Source of the DNA: Agrocybe praecox
Taxonomy: Eukaryota > Basidiomycota > Agaricomycetes > Agaricales > Agrocybaceae
Direction of reading: 5' to 3'
NCBI GenBank assembly: GCA_964017145.1
Contig: OZ024840.1
Coordinates: 1,364,001-1,428,000 of the forward strand
DNA length: 64,000 nt
The position numbers and the translations under genes were made by a program. How positions within the stretch are numbered: position 1 is the stretch's first letter; the number at the start of each line of letters is the position of its first letter. Positions 39,480-51,698 of this stretch are shown piece by piece. The notes under the pieces are model-generated. The model searched no databases and was not told where the DNA came from. It saw nothing but the letters and a program-made list of their open reading frames with translations.

Positions 39480-41770
39480 ATGATACACCATAGCACTTTA
39501 GGCATCTGGCATTTGTATCAGCAGTATTATCCTCCTACTAAATCACCTTTTCTTGTCGCTCTTCCTTTTGCATGGCGTATGCTCAAAGAGGTCGCGTCGA
39601 TTCGCGACTGCAGACCTCTCTTTCTTTTATTTCTTCTCGTCATCGCTCTTTCTTCAGTCATCCCTGCAATTGCTCTCTCCTACTCTGGACAACTGCTCTC
39701 CATAGTCGAATCTGCAGTCGAGCACCGCAAGATTGACACCGACCAGCTCGTCTCTGTCGTCTTTGGCGCCTTTCTCTCCTCTGCTGCCAACCATCTCCTC
39801 GCTTTCTCAAAACGCCAAATCTCACGGCCTCTCTCAAAACGCATCGAGCTACACTACACAGCTCACATATTCAACGCCTACTCCAGGCTAGATGTCCCTA
39901 CTTACAATGACCCCGCCGTAAAACGCCAGCTCGAACACGCTTTCCCAACAAGAGGTCGCAGCACCCTCGCCTTTTCAGCCGTCAACTCCTTCCTCGGCAT
40001 AGCATCCACAGCCGTTCAGCTCGCTTCCCAGTCCATCGTCCTCTACCGTCTCCTACGTTCCCAGCAGGATGGTCTTCTCCTCGCCTTTCTCTCTGCATTC
40101 CTCGCATACTACAAGCGACCCCGCCAACACCAGCTCTTTCTCAAAGACCGCATCTGGGTGGCCACCACCAAAGACAAGGACTACATCAAAGCCCAGGGCC
40201 TCAAAATCGCCGTCCACGACCCAGTACACAGGCAAGAAATAGTCGCTGCTGGCCTAGCGCCTTTCCTCCTCGAGCAGTACCGTCTAGCCATCTCCCGCAT
40301 GTCCGTCCGCGCATCCCACTTTTACGAAGCCCTCGACGAGAATGCCCAAGGCCGCTTCGCGCGTCTCCTCATCCCCGAAATCCTACGCGGTCTCCCAGAG
40401 ATCATATTCGCCCTCCGAGCCGTCCAGCACCCCGCTAGTATCCCCCTCTCCCTCGCGTCGCTCCATCTCATCAAGCAGACGACGACGTCGTTCACCACAA
40501 CCGCGTTTGCGATCGCAGACCAGAAGGAGAGCATTGCGGATATTATGACCAAGCTCATCCAGTTCTACCAGGTCGCGAGCATACCCAATCGCGTAAAGGA
40601 GGACGATAAGGCGGTGCCGTTCCCTGAGAACGCGCAGACCCTCAAGATGGGTGTCAGTGTCGAGTTTCGTGATGTTTCCTTCCGATATCCCGGGAGCGAG
40701 GAATACGCGTTGCGGAATGTCAGCTTCAAGATCGAGCGAGGCCAATTATGTGTGCGTCTGCCCACCTTTTTCTTTCTTTCTCATCCTTATAAAATTATAA
40801 CTCTACACCAGGTCATCGTAGGCAACAACGGTTCCGGAAAAAGCACGATCCTCAAACTCATCTCACGTCTCTACGACCCCACGTCCGGCACCATCCTCAT
40901 AGACTCCATCCCGATCCAGCACATCCGTCTCGCACACCTCCGGCGAGCGCTCTCCGTGCTCTTCCAGGACTACACCCTCTTCCCGCTCTCTATCAGGGAC
41001 AACATCTCGTTGGGATTCACCTCCCCCAACGACCCCGCACAGCTCGAGGAGCAGGTGCGCCGCGCGGCGGTCCTGGGCGGTGCACACGAGTTCGTGGAGC
41101 GGCTTCCGGAGGGGTACGACACATACCTCGACCCGCCTGTGCAGGACCATTATTCGGCGCTGCCCGAGGGCGCAGGCGCAGGCACGGGTGCGACGTTCGA
41201 GCATGTGCGTCGTGCAGCAGGGATACTACTGGATACTGAGGATGGCGATGCCGCGGACGAGGCAGCAGCGAACAGACACGTCAGTGGTGGGCAGATGCAG
41301 CGCATCGCGCTGAGTAGGACGTTCATGCGTTCTGTGGTTAGCGATGATGGGAGTAATGATAATGATACCGAGAGCGTTGGGCTGTTGTTGTTCGACGAGC
41401 CATCTGCGAGTCTCGATCCGACGGCTGAACATGGTGAGTCCTGTGGATCGAAATTTATGATTTATATAATAATATAATAACAATCCCTGTAGACCTCTTC
41501 GAACGGCTCCGCAAACTACGAGGAAACAAAACCATGGTCTTTTCATCTCATAGATTCGGGAACCTCACGCGTCATGCTGATCTTATCTTGTACGTTTTTC
41601 ATCTTTCTTCTCTTTTCTTTTCTTTTCTTTCAACTTTGGCTTGAACTCTGTATTCACATAGATACATGCACGACTCTGCCATCGTGGAAGAAGGCACACA
41701 CGACGAGCTGATCAGCAAGAACGGCGAATATGCGCGGATATGGATGCTCCAAGCCCGGGCGTTCCTCTAA
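39480..41770 (+). CDS. ABC half-transporter (ABCB-like), copy A, intact
   Basis: Four exons (39480-40751, 40812-41433, 41493-41589, 41662-41770) give 699 residues. The N-terminal half has hydrophobic segments, the first being PLFLLFLLVIALSSVIPAIA. These form one membrane domain of the exporter type, with an FLSAFLAYY segment and a RIELHYTAHIF intracellular helix. The nucleotide-binding domain has GNNGSGKST (Walker A), a VLFQDYTLFP Q-loop, VSGGQMQRIAL (signature), LLLFDEPSASLDP (Walker B) and SSHRF (H-loop). An acidic, variable insert sits between the Q-loop and the signature. Half-transporters work as dimers. The substrate is unknown and the membrane is not determined by the sequence. The ATG lies only 2 nt after the Sel1 stop; a later Met (MLKEVASIRD) is an alternative start. 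Confidence 0.9.
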
Positions 41771-42038
41771 CTCTGACCTTTGTGGTTTGTAGAGTACATA
41801 CAGATTATATACCCATTTACGTTTCTATACCAAGAAATAGAGGATGCATATTGGAATCATGAGATATAGGACACATTACATTTTACATATTGAAAAAGAG
41901 TCAACGACTATATAATCATTTACTTTTCTATATCAAGAAATAGGGGGTGCATATTGAAAATGACAAAAACATGAGATATAGGACACATTATATTTTACAT
42001 ATTAGAAAGAATCAACGACTATATAGTACTCAATTCAT

Positions 42039-42866
42039 TCACACCGGCATCCAAGAAAGCGACTGCATGAGCAAACTGCCAGACTCGTCCGAATCACCGT
42101 CCGAATCATCGTAACGCTCTCCACCTCGGTGCTCGTGGAAATTGACAGGAAGCCACGGGAGCGACTGCTGCATGACCGGTCGCTGGGTGTTTTCCTCCGC
42201 CTCCATGTTGCGCATCATTGGAGCGGCCGCCGGTGACTTATCCTCCTCCTCTTCTTCCTCCCCATGCGCGGCCCCACCCTTGTGGCTGTGATGCTCCTGC
42301 TCCTGCTCCATCTCCCTTTCCATATCCACCTTTATAATCCCTATCTCGCTCTCCTCTCGATGCTCACTGGGCACGAATTTCAATTTCACATTCATTTCTC
42401 CCATGTCAACCACTTCCTTCTCCAGATAGCTAGGCTGGACCGACACCACCTCCACGGCGTCAATTCGATTATCCTGCTCCCTCTCCTCTCTCTCTTCCAG
42501 CTCCTCTTCTTCATATTCGTAGTACCCATGATCGGAGTCGTCAAAAGCCTCATCATCGATCCTCAATTCAGGTTTCTTCGCCTTGGTCTTCGGAAGCTGC
42601 TTTGCCGTCACGATACCCTTCAAGCCCAGCTACATATCCTCCTCGAGCTCCTGACGGGCAGCCTTCATGAAACGTTTCTTGTCTCGCTTCTTGTTGTCCA
42701 TAACCCACGTATACGCTGCGTCCAAGCACACCAGTACATGCGGGGGTGGGCCCAAAAACAGGAAACGGTAAAAGCTCCCTTGGGGCCAGTCAATCTTCGC
42801 CGATTCTGTCAAACACGCTTCGAACCACACATTGCGCGACGCTTGCAGTGCCGTCTTCGCGGCCAC
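42039..42866 (-). pseudogene. Detached 3' remnant of helicase copy A
   Basis: This matches the last part of the helicase gene in copy B but lies after a stop (42870-42872). It carries a second stop (TAG at 42632-42630, where copy B reads GAG). It also lacks a 246-bp segment that corresponds to 54571-54816 in copy B. The lost piece includes the intron and the coiled coil with the RRRDVEELKKRVLEV block. The break is at a shared TCC. The acidic tail and the final LLMQSLSWMPV remain readable. It is presumably no longer translated as part of the helicase. Confidence 0.85.
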
Positions 42867-42869
42867 GCG

Positions 42870-45800
42870 TCAATGACGCATCTTCTTCCTATACAACGTC
42901 TGCAGTTTGGCCACAGCCTTCACTTTCTCCTCTAACGGCGCTGTGTCGGTTTCAGGCAGATTGGCGACAGTAATGGACTCGGCGGATGTAGCGGTGTTGA
43001 CGATCTCGGTATTGTCCACTGGCTCTTCGATTTCTGGCTCTGGCTCTGCCGCCTCTGCTTCTCCTGCTTGGGCTTGTGGCACAAGCTCTGGCGCATCGGC
43101 TCTTAGATTGGAAAATACCGGCGAACTCTCCAGTAATCGAGAAATTTCCAGAGGATTGGCATTCTCATATGATACTCTTCGTATTCCAGCTGTTTGGCGC
43201 AGCGATACGTCTCCTTGACGTTCTTCGTACAGCTGTATCATTTCGTCCAGGGATGTATCATTGGCAAACCTGGGAACGAGTCGTGCGATATCGTTCCACC
43301 ACATTACATTTGTGTATCTTTGATAAAATCACAATGATGAAAATTTCGCTCAGGTATGAATTTCAGTCGACTTACGGTCGAATCAGAGCGGGCGGATATG
43401 GATTGTTTTTCTTGAGGCCTTTCATGCAGCTGGTAATTTGCTCGCGAAGGCGGTAGTTGTTGATGTTATATCCAACTTCAAATAAATATACAATTAGTCT
43501 CTCGTATGAATAATAGAATAGATAGATCCTACCAAGGGCAAGGGCACGGCATCTAGAAGCAAGTCATAGTCAGATAAGACAGTACATATGAAGTTTAGAT
43601 ATAGCAACGCACAGTCGAGCAACATATATATTGCGGTGTCCAGGGATAGAACTTAGGTTCGTATTTTCAACCAACAGATAGTCTATGTCACATGGATTAA
43701 GCGCATGTAGAGTACAAAATAATGGGCAGACATACCAAGACGCGCGTTACCGGAGATATTTTCAACTAGTCCCTTCATAATGCTCACAAGAATGTCGACC
43801 ATAGGGTTCATGTTAAGCATCTTTTGTTTCGGATCAAGGGAAACCATAGTAAGAACGGGCTTGAGCCAACTAAGTGGAAGGTTGACATTGTGCAAAACCA
43901 TTTTCTTCCAAACAAGAATGATTGATGTACACAAAAATTCAATCGTTCCACATAAAAGTGTCGCGTCAATCGGAAGCATTTTTTCAACAAGATGTCTAAT
44001 GGTCATTAGCTGTGTAAGCCTCGCATGTATAAATATTGAACTTACTGCACGAATAGGACACCACGGTAAACAGAGGCGTCATTGACTGTAGTTATGGCAT
44101 TAACAAGTTCAGGGATGATGTAGATGGATTGATTTGACTGTTTGCGGAAGTATTCCGCTTGGTTGGTAAATAGATTCAAGAGGGGCGACTGCAGCAGGGT
44201 TGTAGGTGCGTCTAATTTATTGAGATGCTTGTAAAGTTTGATCACTTGGTAGGTGCTGGTCAGTAACTTGTGGTCCCTTCGATGTCCTCGCCAATAAAGG
44301 AAGTCCATACACCATTGCCTCAGCACACCAAATGCCCTCAGGTGTTCAGGAACGCGAGGAGGTAATAAATTGGTAATGCCTCCGAATTGGAACCATATAG
44401 GATACAGCGCCTCGAAGAAACGGCCCAGCCATTTTCTTGGAAAAATATGTGAATTTTTTGGACCAATTGCAGAGTGAAAACATTACATACCTGATGTGCT
44501 TGATTTTTTCGACAGGATGGCAAGGAGGTCCACACAATATTTGAACGATGATGATTTGCCGAAGATAAATCTTCATCTGTAGATCAAACCAATGTTGCGT
44601 CATCGTCGAGGGCTTGATGTGTTGACGAGGGCAGTCAATCCAATTGCACTGAGAATTGAGGACAAACGAAGGACATGGATGCAGAGCTTGAGTGCGTTTA
44701 CAGGCATCATTTTCGTCAAGTATTCGTTTCGTCAGTCGTTGCATTAAGCATTCTTTAAACTTGCGCGACAACTCCCATTCTGATATGAAAATCCCGTGCT
44801 CGGTAGATTTCTCAAGTCTTGCCCGGGATTCAACGATTTTGTCGTGGAGAAAGGTGCCAACGGCCAAGAAGAAAATGTTTCCGCTCGTGGGCACAATGTT
44901 GAATAATTTGCGGATGTTAGCGTCGTGCACAGGATTCGGCGTATTTGCGATGCTTTGTAGCAAATCGCAATACAAGAGGAAATGGCCAAGGAAGTCAGCT
45001 ATCTCAGCGGCAGGCATCTCGTACATGTCCGGTGGCGTTTGGAAAACATGGTCATAGCATAAGACCGCGTTCACCGTTTGTTTATTGCGAGCAAACCGGT
45101 TACCAAACTCCCGAAGTTTCATCGTATCTCCTGCTCTGATAAATCCAAACATAGACAACTAAAGTATAATCAAATCATCAGTAACTGTTCGACCGCGAAA
45201 ATTATTTAGTAAAATCTCACCTCCTCTGCGTAAATAGCATTTGATTCAATTTTTGTTGCTTGGTGTAGAAGGTCAACAACTTCTTGAATCTGACCAAGGG
45301 ATTTGATGCCAAACGAAGCCTTCTCCCAAAGACCCTGCAAAATGCACTCGGTTCCTCGACGCAATGAGTCCTCATTTACGCTATCCCTCAAAAAAACGCG
45401 AATGGCTTCAGAGGTACGACCTTCTTCCAGATGAATTTCGGCAGCTTCTGGGTATTGCCCTAGCTGTTCTAACAATGCAGCTCTGAAAGTACCCAAATCA
45501 AAGTCTTCTAGATACTCCAGTTGTTCTTCAATAGACGAGAAGAGCTGCGCGGTTTTCCTGGAATCGTATTAACAACTAGACCATTGATATCATAAAGGAT
45601 CGATAAACTTACTCCAACTCTCCTCCCTTATAGTAAAATAATCGAGCAACATCAATAATGTCATCCGCTATCTCGATTTCTATTTGCGGACGATGGTTCA
45701 AGACAATGGCAACGGCTTCGTCGAACTTCGCGCATTTTCGATAGAGTTTGACAGCGGCGTTGTATTCTTCGGCACAGGCATAAGAGTCTGCAGCTTTGTG

Positions 45801-48800
45801 ATCCTCTTGAGCATGCTCAAAGCAATCTCCTGCAGCCCGTAGGTATGCCTTTTTCTCCTTCGGATTAGTGGCTGCATCACAGCATTGCAAGAATGCCTCA
45901 GCAGCGGTAAGGAATGCCGTTTGTCGAGCAGCCATATTCTGTTTCGTTCCCGCGGGTGGAATTGCTCGTGCCTGTTCTCGAAGATAGTATGTTTGTGAGA
46001 CAGCCACTTCACGAGTCAGGCCTGCGCGCTCAAAGCAATGCATGGCCTGGAAGTAGCGCTTATTCTGGAATAAGGTTCGACCAGAATTCTCCCATTCCTG
46101 AGGAGAGGAGGGTACGGCCAGACGAGGCACGTCTATTCCGGGAGTAAAGGTTTGGATTTCATTCCTCGACGTCCAGAATTGCTGTTGACATGTATCAATA
46201 CATTCGAACGTTATGCACACGAGAAAGTTACTTACGCGCATAGGCTCCCCTTTTTCTGAACAATCTACGAGCCATAAATTTTTCCTTGCGCGTGTAATTG
46301 CCACATAGAGGAATTTTAACTGCAAAGCAATTAGTGTATCGACCAGGACCGTTAATTCTTCTAGTAGGATGTATACCTCGTTGCAAACACCTGCATGCCG
46401 TATTATGTCAAAACGTGGTGCTGGTGCATCTGCTTGATGTTTCTCTTGCATAAGGTTCAAAACAACGCGCCACTGAGACAAATCGACAGTAGAGTTTTCA
46501 AAGAATTTGTAAAGCAGGACCTACGCAAACACATTAATCGCAAGTACAAAAGACAACAAGAAGTCGAGACGTACGTCATCAAATTCGAGACCTTTACTCT
46601 CATACAAAGTCCTGCAAGAAATCGTAAGAATCAAGGTGTTCAAATATACCGAAATACTCACATTATAAGGCCAATCTCCCCTACTTGTTGACGCAGTTCT
46701 TCGCGCGATGCCTCATCCCGTACAAGGATACCTGATACCTTTGTTACTACCACAAAGAACAAAAAGCCAGTTGATGCTTACACTGTTGCGCTCCAAATTC
46801 GATCGGATTCCCTCTAGAAGACCACATATTTAGCAGGTTTGTAATTCATGGATAATACACTCACGATTCTCCAAACAAAAATTGTTCCTAATAGTCAAAA
46901 AAAATTCGTCAGCGGGCAAGATGAAGCATTTTTAAATTATCCTTACGTATAGAACAGTATCTTTATCCCAACCACTAAAAAACACAGGCTTAGAGCCATC
47001 GACCACTCCTCGTTCCCGAGACAGAACGTCGATGGCATATGGCCAGAATTCTGTTATGAGCTCAATAACGGAATGGGCGCACTGAACTATTCCACCATGC
47101 GAGCGATAATTGACAGCCAGCTGGAACGACCTCGGAACATCTACATCCGAAGCTAATCCGCTACCAAGAAGTCCCTCCCTTCGTTTCTTCAAGCAGATGA
47201 AAGTTGAAAGTGGGTTTGGATATATAGAATGTCAATGGATAGCGTACCTCTAAACGAAATAAAAATGCTTTTAAATCATTAAAGCGAAAGGAACTTCCTA
47301 TCGATATTGTCTGCGCTGTGTCTCCGGCCCAGAATAGGCCATCCGGATTTTGCACCAATGACCGCAGAACTAAGGCAAGCAAAACTTTCAACGAAAGAAA
47401 GGACGCCACAGAATCCCAAGAAAAACTTACGCAAAGCGTCTATCAGTAAATTGTCTTGAGCCTCATCCACATAGCTGCCAAGAAAATCTCAGAGAAGAGG
47501 TAGCTCGAATGAAAATAACGGCCCTCACAGGTAATCGATCTTTTGTCCCGGTACACCCATTCTCTTGAAGGCCCGAAGGATAGCATGGGTCCTGGAGAGA
47601 AAGAAATAAGAGGAAGTCAAGAGAGACGGTAGAATATAACCATACCTATCCGCAGCATCATACTCATTTTGTATTTTCTTACGTTTGAGATAATGCGAAA
47701 ATATAGAATAGATTATCTCGCGCCGATTGGCGAAAGCGTACTGTGCCCGGTGACTCAGACTTTCGTATGTTTCTTTTTCAAGAAACCCGTACTCGTTGGA
47801 CAGCGATTCTTCGGAACCTTGTATCACCCCTATGATATCCAATGAGCATATTTCAACGATATGAATACAACTTAAACTTGCCAATTAATTCGCTGAACAC
47901 AAGCGCAGGATCTGAGGGTAAATGAATCATCAGGATTTTATTCTCCTTGAATAAAATCATCTCAAACCTAGTCCTTTCTTGAGACTTTGACTGAAATGCG
48001 GCCAATATGATTCGAGGAAAACGCCGTACGTGACAAGCCTCCGGTTTTGAAGAGTTTGGGCACTACCTATTGTTGTCGTATTTCCCATGGTATGGTTTGC
48101 GCTGTTGAACCCGTCAATAATATCGCCTTCTAAAAGGGTCGCTAGCTAATATCAATTGAGTCGCACGATTAAAAATTTATACGGCAAGAAGCCTCACTCG
48201 ATCAAACGTAATGAACAAAGGAAAATGTTCATCTCTAAGTTCGCTATATTTTTGGGGTAAATCAGATCGCCAGTAGTGGTCATCATCGACGTCAAATAAA
48301 CCGTTCTCTTCTTGCTTTTGTTTGTTCGACTTGACCATCTGAGCAAGTTCTTCTCGCGTTCTCTCTGCAGTAGCAAGAGAGTCTAGTAGTTTGGCAAAAT
48401 ACTCTTCTACTTTACCAGCAAGAACGCGTGACTGAGTTACGAAGATCTGTTTGGGTCGATGCATTGTGTCTTTCCGCGTCGCATAGGCTCTTTCGATACC
48501 GAGCATCTTGAACAACATTGTCGTTGTTTTCCTGGGAGACATCATTGAGTCTTACGATTTGAAAATAGAAGAACACCAACATACCCCGTTCCGCTACGCC
48601 CGAGAACATAACAGGAGTGGGGATATTCGACAATTTCTTTTTCTTGAGGGCTATATACAGATATGTTTGAAAACAAGACCAGAAATGAAAATATATCACT
48701 ATCACGTACCTAACGTTGAAGACATGAGCAACATCAAGGTCAGCGATAATACCTAGACCGGCAAGTTTAATGAACGAGAAATTTTTCAAGATCATTTGCC

Positions 48801-50792
48801 GTACTGTTGAGCAACGCCTATACACATTCGTGAGAAGAGTGTCGGATGAGAAATTTATATAACGCTTACCTGTGAAAACGACACAAATTTCTCCAGCCTA
48901 CATGTCACATTATTAACATGATAACAATGGAAAAACGAGGACACTGACACTAGGACCGAATGCATCTGAAAAGGCATAGAAGTTACGTTAGAGTCGCCGA
49001 AAAATCAAGGTATTGGCACTCACTTCTTCCAAACTCTCAGTGGGCAATTCGGGCAAGATGTAGTCGTCTTCCTCGAATTTGTCGACTGGTGGGAAACAAG
49101 CAGGTGTATAGACATTATCACCCGCTAACCGAGGTCGATTGCGGAATAAGCAACGTTGTCGATATTGTTTGCCTTTTCTCGCAAGTTGGTATCCAACGGA
49201 ATCCCACAAGCGCTTATCGATTTGAGCATGAGTATAAACGCCAAAGATTTTGATGACTAAATAAATGATTAGGGATATTTTCTAGAAACAGATGCCTGAT
49301 CCCGATACCTTGTCTTTCCACCTACAATTTATTAGAAATGTGAAAAGGTCATTCAAATATCAAGAACTGGAAACACTGACATCGCTATCGTATTCAGGAA
49401 TGCAATCGATTTGATACTAAGCAAGCGAATGTTATTCGCGAAACGCACCAGAAATAAAATAAACTTACGACAAGGCGAGAATCTCTTGTCATTTTGGCTT
49501 CATATATGGGTACCTCAGTGTTTGCGCCATTCAGTCGTTTTTGATTGTCATCAGAGAAATGGCCCTGTGACAGTTCCCTGATCCCAGAAAGTCAACTATA
49601 AATGATTTCGAATAAGATTATTCAACACGTACTTGATCTTCTTTACGATGATTTTGAAAAACTTAGCATCTTTTCTGCGCGCATCTCTGAGGTCTCGATC
49701 TGCGCGCGTTGATATCAGTATGCGCCATTCTCCGAAACCTTTAGCACTTTCGAAGTATAGAGCACTGAATATTTGTATAATCAAAGAGTTAAGTCGGTAT
49801 GTCATGATCAGTTAGCGATAACATACGCTTTCATGGGTTGGACCATCGGGAATGCTGGGGGAGGACTTATTTCTACTGTTGCGATCTCCTGAGCTTGAAC
49901 AGAAACTTCTGAAGCCTGTTCAAGTTCCTCGCACTCGATGGGAAAGCAGGCCCGTATGATGGATTCCTGGACATCAGGCTTTTGCAACAGTTCTAAATAA
50001 TTCTAGAACTTTTGTTAGAAACGTAAGCCTCGCCAAAGTTGAACTGCTTCGAAGAACCTTGAGAGTAACTAGCAATTGTTCCATGACAGTTGAAATACAG
50101 GATTCTGCCATCGAATAATCTTCAGCGTCAAATTTGAAGTATTCAAAAGCTTTAATTGTTTTTGCATCGAGGACTAGTTCCGGACTAGGCCTGGCACCTT
50201 TGCGTTGACGCTGTGACCGCTTACTTGGGAAGATGGACTGCAAGTCTTCATCCTCAGTGGGCTGCAGGTCTTCATCCTGAGTGGACTGCGCGATTTCCCC
50301 AAGTGTAGTGGATCTATCTCTCATCTGAAGCAATGCACGAATGACGAATGGGCTGTATTCGACCAAAGTTCGACAGGCATTGAGTTGCAGAGATATTTCT
50401 CGGTCAAAATCGTAAATGGAAGGAATGAATAGTGTGATCTTCTCGAGAAGCAGATAATGAGAAGATGTAAGGTAAAAATCGACTTGATTCGGGAATGTTT
50501 CAATAATCCATACGCGGAAACGTGCCATGCCACTCTCTTTGCCTGGATTAGGGTGGTCAGAAGGCGACAAAAGTTGAAAAGAGGTTGACATACGAGCAAG
50601 AAACAGTCCCAGGAATGGTCTACTGATAATGTATGGAAGGGATAAAAGGTTTTTCAAAAATTGAGGATAGCACTTGCTGCACAAGTATCCCGCTACGGTT
50701 TGCAAGGCTGCTTGCAGTTCTTCAGCGCTAATCCTTTCGTCTTCAATCAGCTTGAAGATATTGTTGATGTTGTGCCCTGTATCAGAGCACAT
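42870..50792 (-). CDS. UvrD/TRANK1-type superfamily 1 helicase, copy A, C-terminally truncated
   Basis: A very large, intron-rich minus-strand gene starting at ATG 50792 (MCSDTGHNINNIF...). I did not fix every exon. Helicase motifs, some joined across introns, are LGRSGTGKTTT (about 48490-48600), YVDEAQDNLL (about 47450-47475), AGDTAQTI, AVNYRSHGG, LYESKGLEFDDVLLY and LYVAITRARKNLWLV. All are intact, so this is an SF1A UvrD-like motor. The long C-terminal part has TPR-like helices (CFERAGL, AYLRAAGDCFEHA, AAVKLYRKCAKFDEA) and a CPSFVLNSQCNWIDCPRQH Cys/His cluster like a CCCH finger. The architecture resembles TRANK1 (lupus brain antigen) relatives, common in Agaricomycetes. Translation stops at 42872-42870 after LQTLYRKKMRH, where copy B reads CGA. 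The function in fungi is unknown. Confidence 0.8.
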
Positions 50793-51068
50793 TGGGAATT
50801 CCACAAAAGGTTGGAGTAAAAGGTGGGTTGAAGAAGTGAAAGGGAAGGGAACACCAAGAAGTTGGGCGTTCTAAGGGGGAAGGAACCTTGATCTGATGAA
50901 CCTTCAACCCGTTTTGTGAATGTACAAAAAGAGTAACAACTAAAATAGGTTATTCGCAAGAAAACAAATCCAATGGGAGAGAAGCTGAAAATGGGTACTT
51001 TGCTTCAATAAACAAGGTCGAACGCGTTCATTTCTTGCTGAAACTTTTGGCGAATCGAGGTCCGTTCA

Positions 51069-51303
51069 TATGGCAAAGTTGGAAAGTAAGACAATTACGC
51101 TCGGTAAAGGTCTTGCCAAATAAACCGGAAGTACATGCCGGTTGTTATTTATGTAACATGTGATCTTTGGACCCTTGCAAACACTATCTTCTTTGACACC
51201 TTTTTTCATTACAATATTATTATAATCCTTTTTTTTTGCTTGATTACAGCTGTAATCGTCAAGTAATCGTCTTGCTTTAGCTTGGTTTCGATACATTTTT
51301 TCA
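51069..51303. other. 235-bp indel between the copies, bordered by TTCA
   Basis: In copy A, GTCCGTTCA is followed by 230 extra bases ending in TTTTTTCA before CGACGCGTCACGC. In copy B, GTCTGTTCA runs directly into CGACGCGTCACGC. TTCA borders both sides, as a 4-bp target duplication or deletion microhomology would. No terminal inverted repeats were recognised. Confidence 0.75.
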
Positions 51304-51310
51304 CGACGCG

Positions 51311-51331
51311 TCACGCACATATGATGCGTGA
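51311..51331. promoter_or_regulatory. Palindrome TCACGCA-N7-TGCGTGA (copy A)
   Basis: This is a perfect 7-bp inverted repeat around CATATGA. The identical 21 bp is kept at 63253-63273, although surrounding sequence differs. It is a possible binding site of a dimeric regulator in the helicase/MIP1 divergent promoter. Confidence 0.45.
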
Positions 51332-51444
51332 TTTGAATTTTGATTGAATTCAGATTTTGATGACCGATCGCCCTGTCGCACTTGGTCACTAGAACTTAGA
51401 AAGCAAAGAGTCTGTATTTTGCTCTATGTGAGCACTGAGTACCT

Positions 51445-51698
51445 AGAAGCGCAGGGTGTTGGAGAGGAATATGAATAGGATGTTGTCGGCGGAGAGCATG
51501 AGGGGTGGTGGTGCTGCTGGGCTGGGGATACCCCAGGTAAGGGTGCGGTCTCCGTCGAGCTATTCGGTGAAGAGCGCGACACCGTCGATGTTGACGACGT
51601 CGCAGGAGTATTTGCAGCAGGGGATCCATCACGAAGCGAATGGATTGGGAGAGTCTGCGCGGTGCTTTGAGCGGTCCGCGATAGAGGGTGAGGGATGA
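51445..51698 (+). pseudogene. Sel1-repeat gene fragment (copy B)
   Basis: The stretch matches 38759-39044 of the Sel1 gene with small in-frame deletions in the Ala/Gly run. It includes SSYSVKSATPSMLTTSQEYL and ESARCFERSAIEG, then ends at TGA 51696 just past the deletion joint. It lacks the first 330 residues and nearly all Sel1 repeats. The first in-frame ATG is near 51471. It cannot encode a working Sel1 protein. Confidence 0.85.

Larger units (their letters stand above)
38759..51444. repeat. Tandem segmental duplication, copy A
   Basis: The stretch from AGAAGCGGAGGGTGTTGG inside the Sel1 gene to CACTGAGTACCT at 51444 is repeated head to tail from 51445. It contains the 3' part of the Sel1 gene, the whole ABC gene, the helicase gene and its upstream region. 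Coding blocks differ between copies by scattered substitutions and by indels in introns, so the two are real diverged copies. Confidence 0.95.
50793..51444. promoter_or_regulatory. Duplicated divergent promoter region (copy A)
   Basis: Upstream of the copy A helicase, this region matches the copy B interval 62966-63389, which separates the helicase from MIP1. Here no MIP1 follows: the sequence joins the Sel1 gene fragment at 51445. It contains a 235-bp insertion relative to copy B and the TCACGCA palindrome. Confidence 0.75.

Noticed and set aside
39128..41546. Antisense and shifted frames inside the ABC genes (also around 52297-53441)
   Set aside because: They are high-GC coding shadows that recur in both copies only because the ABC coding sequence is conserved.
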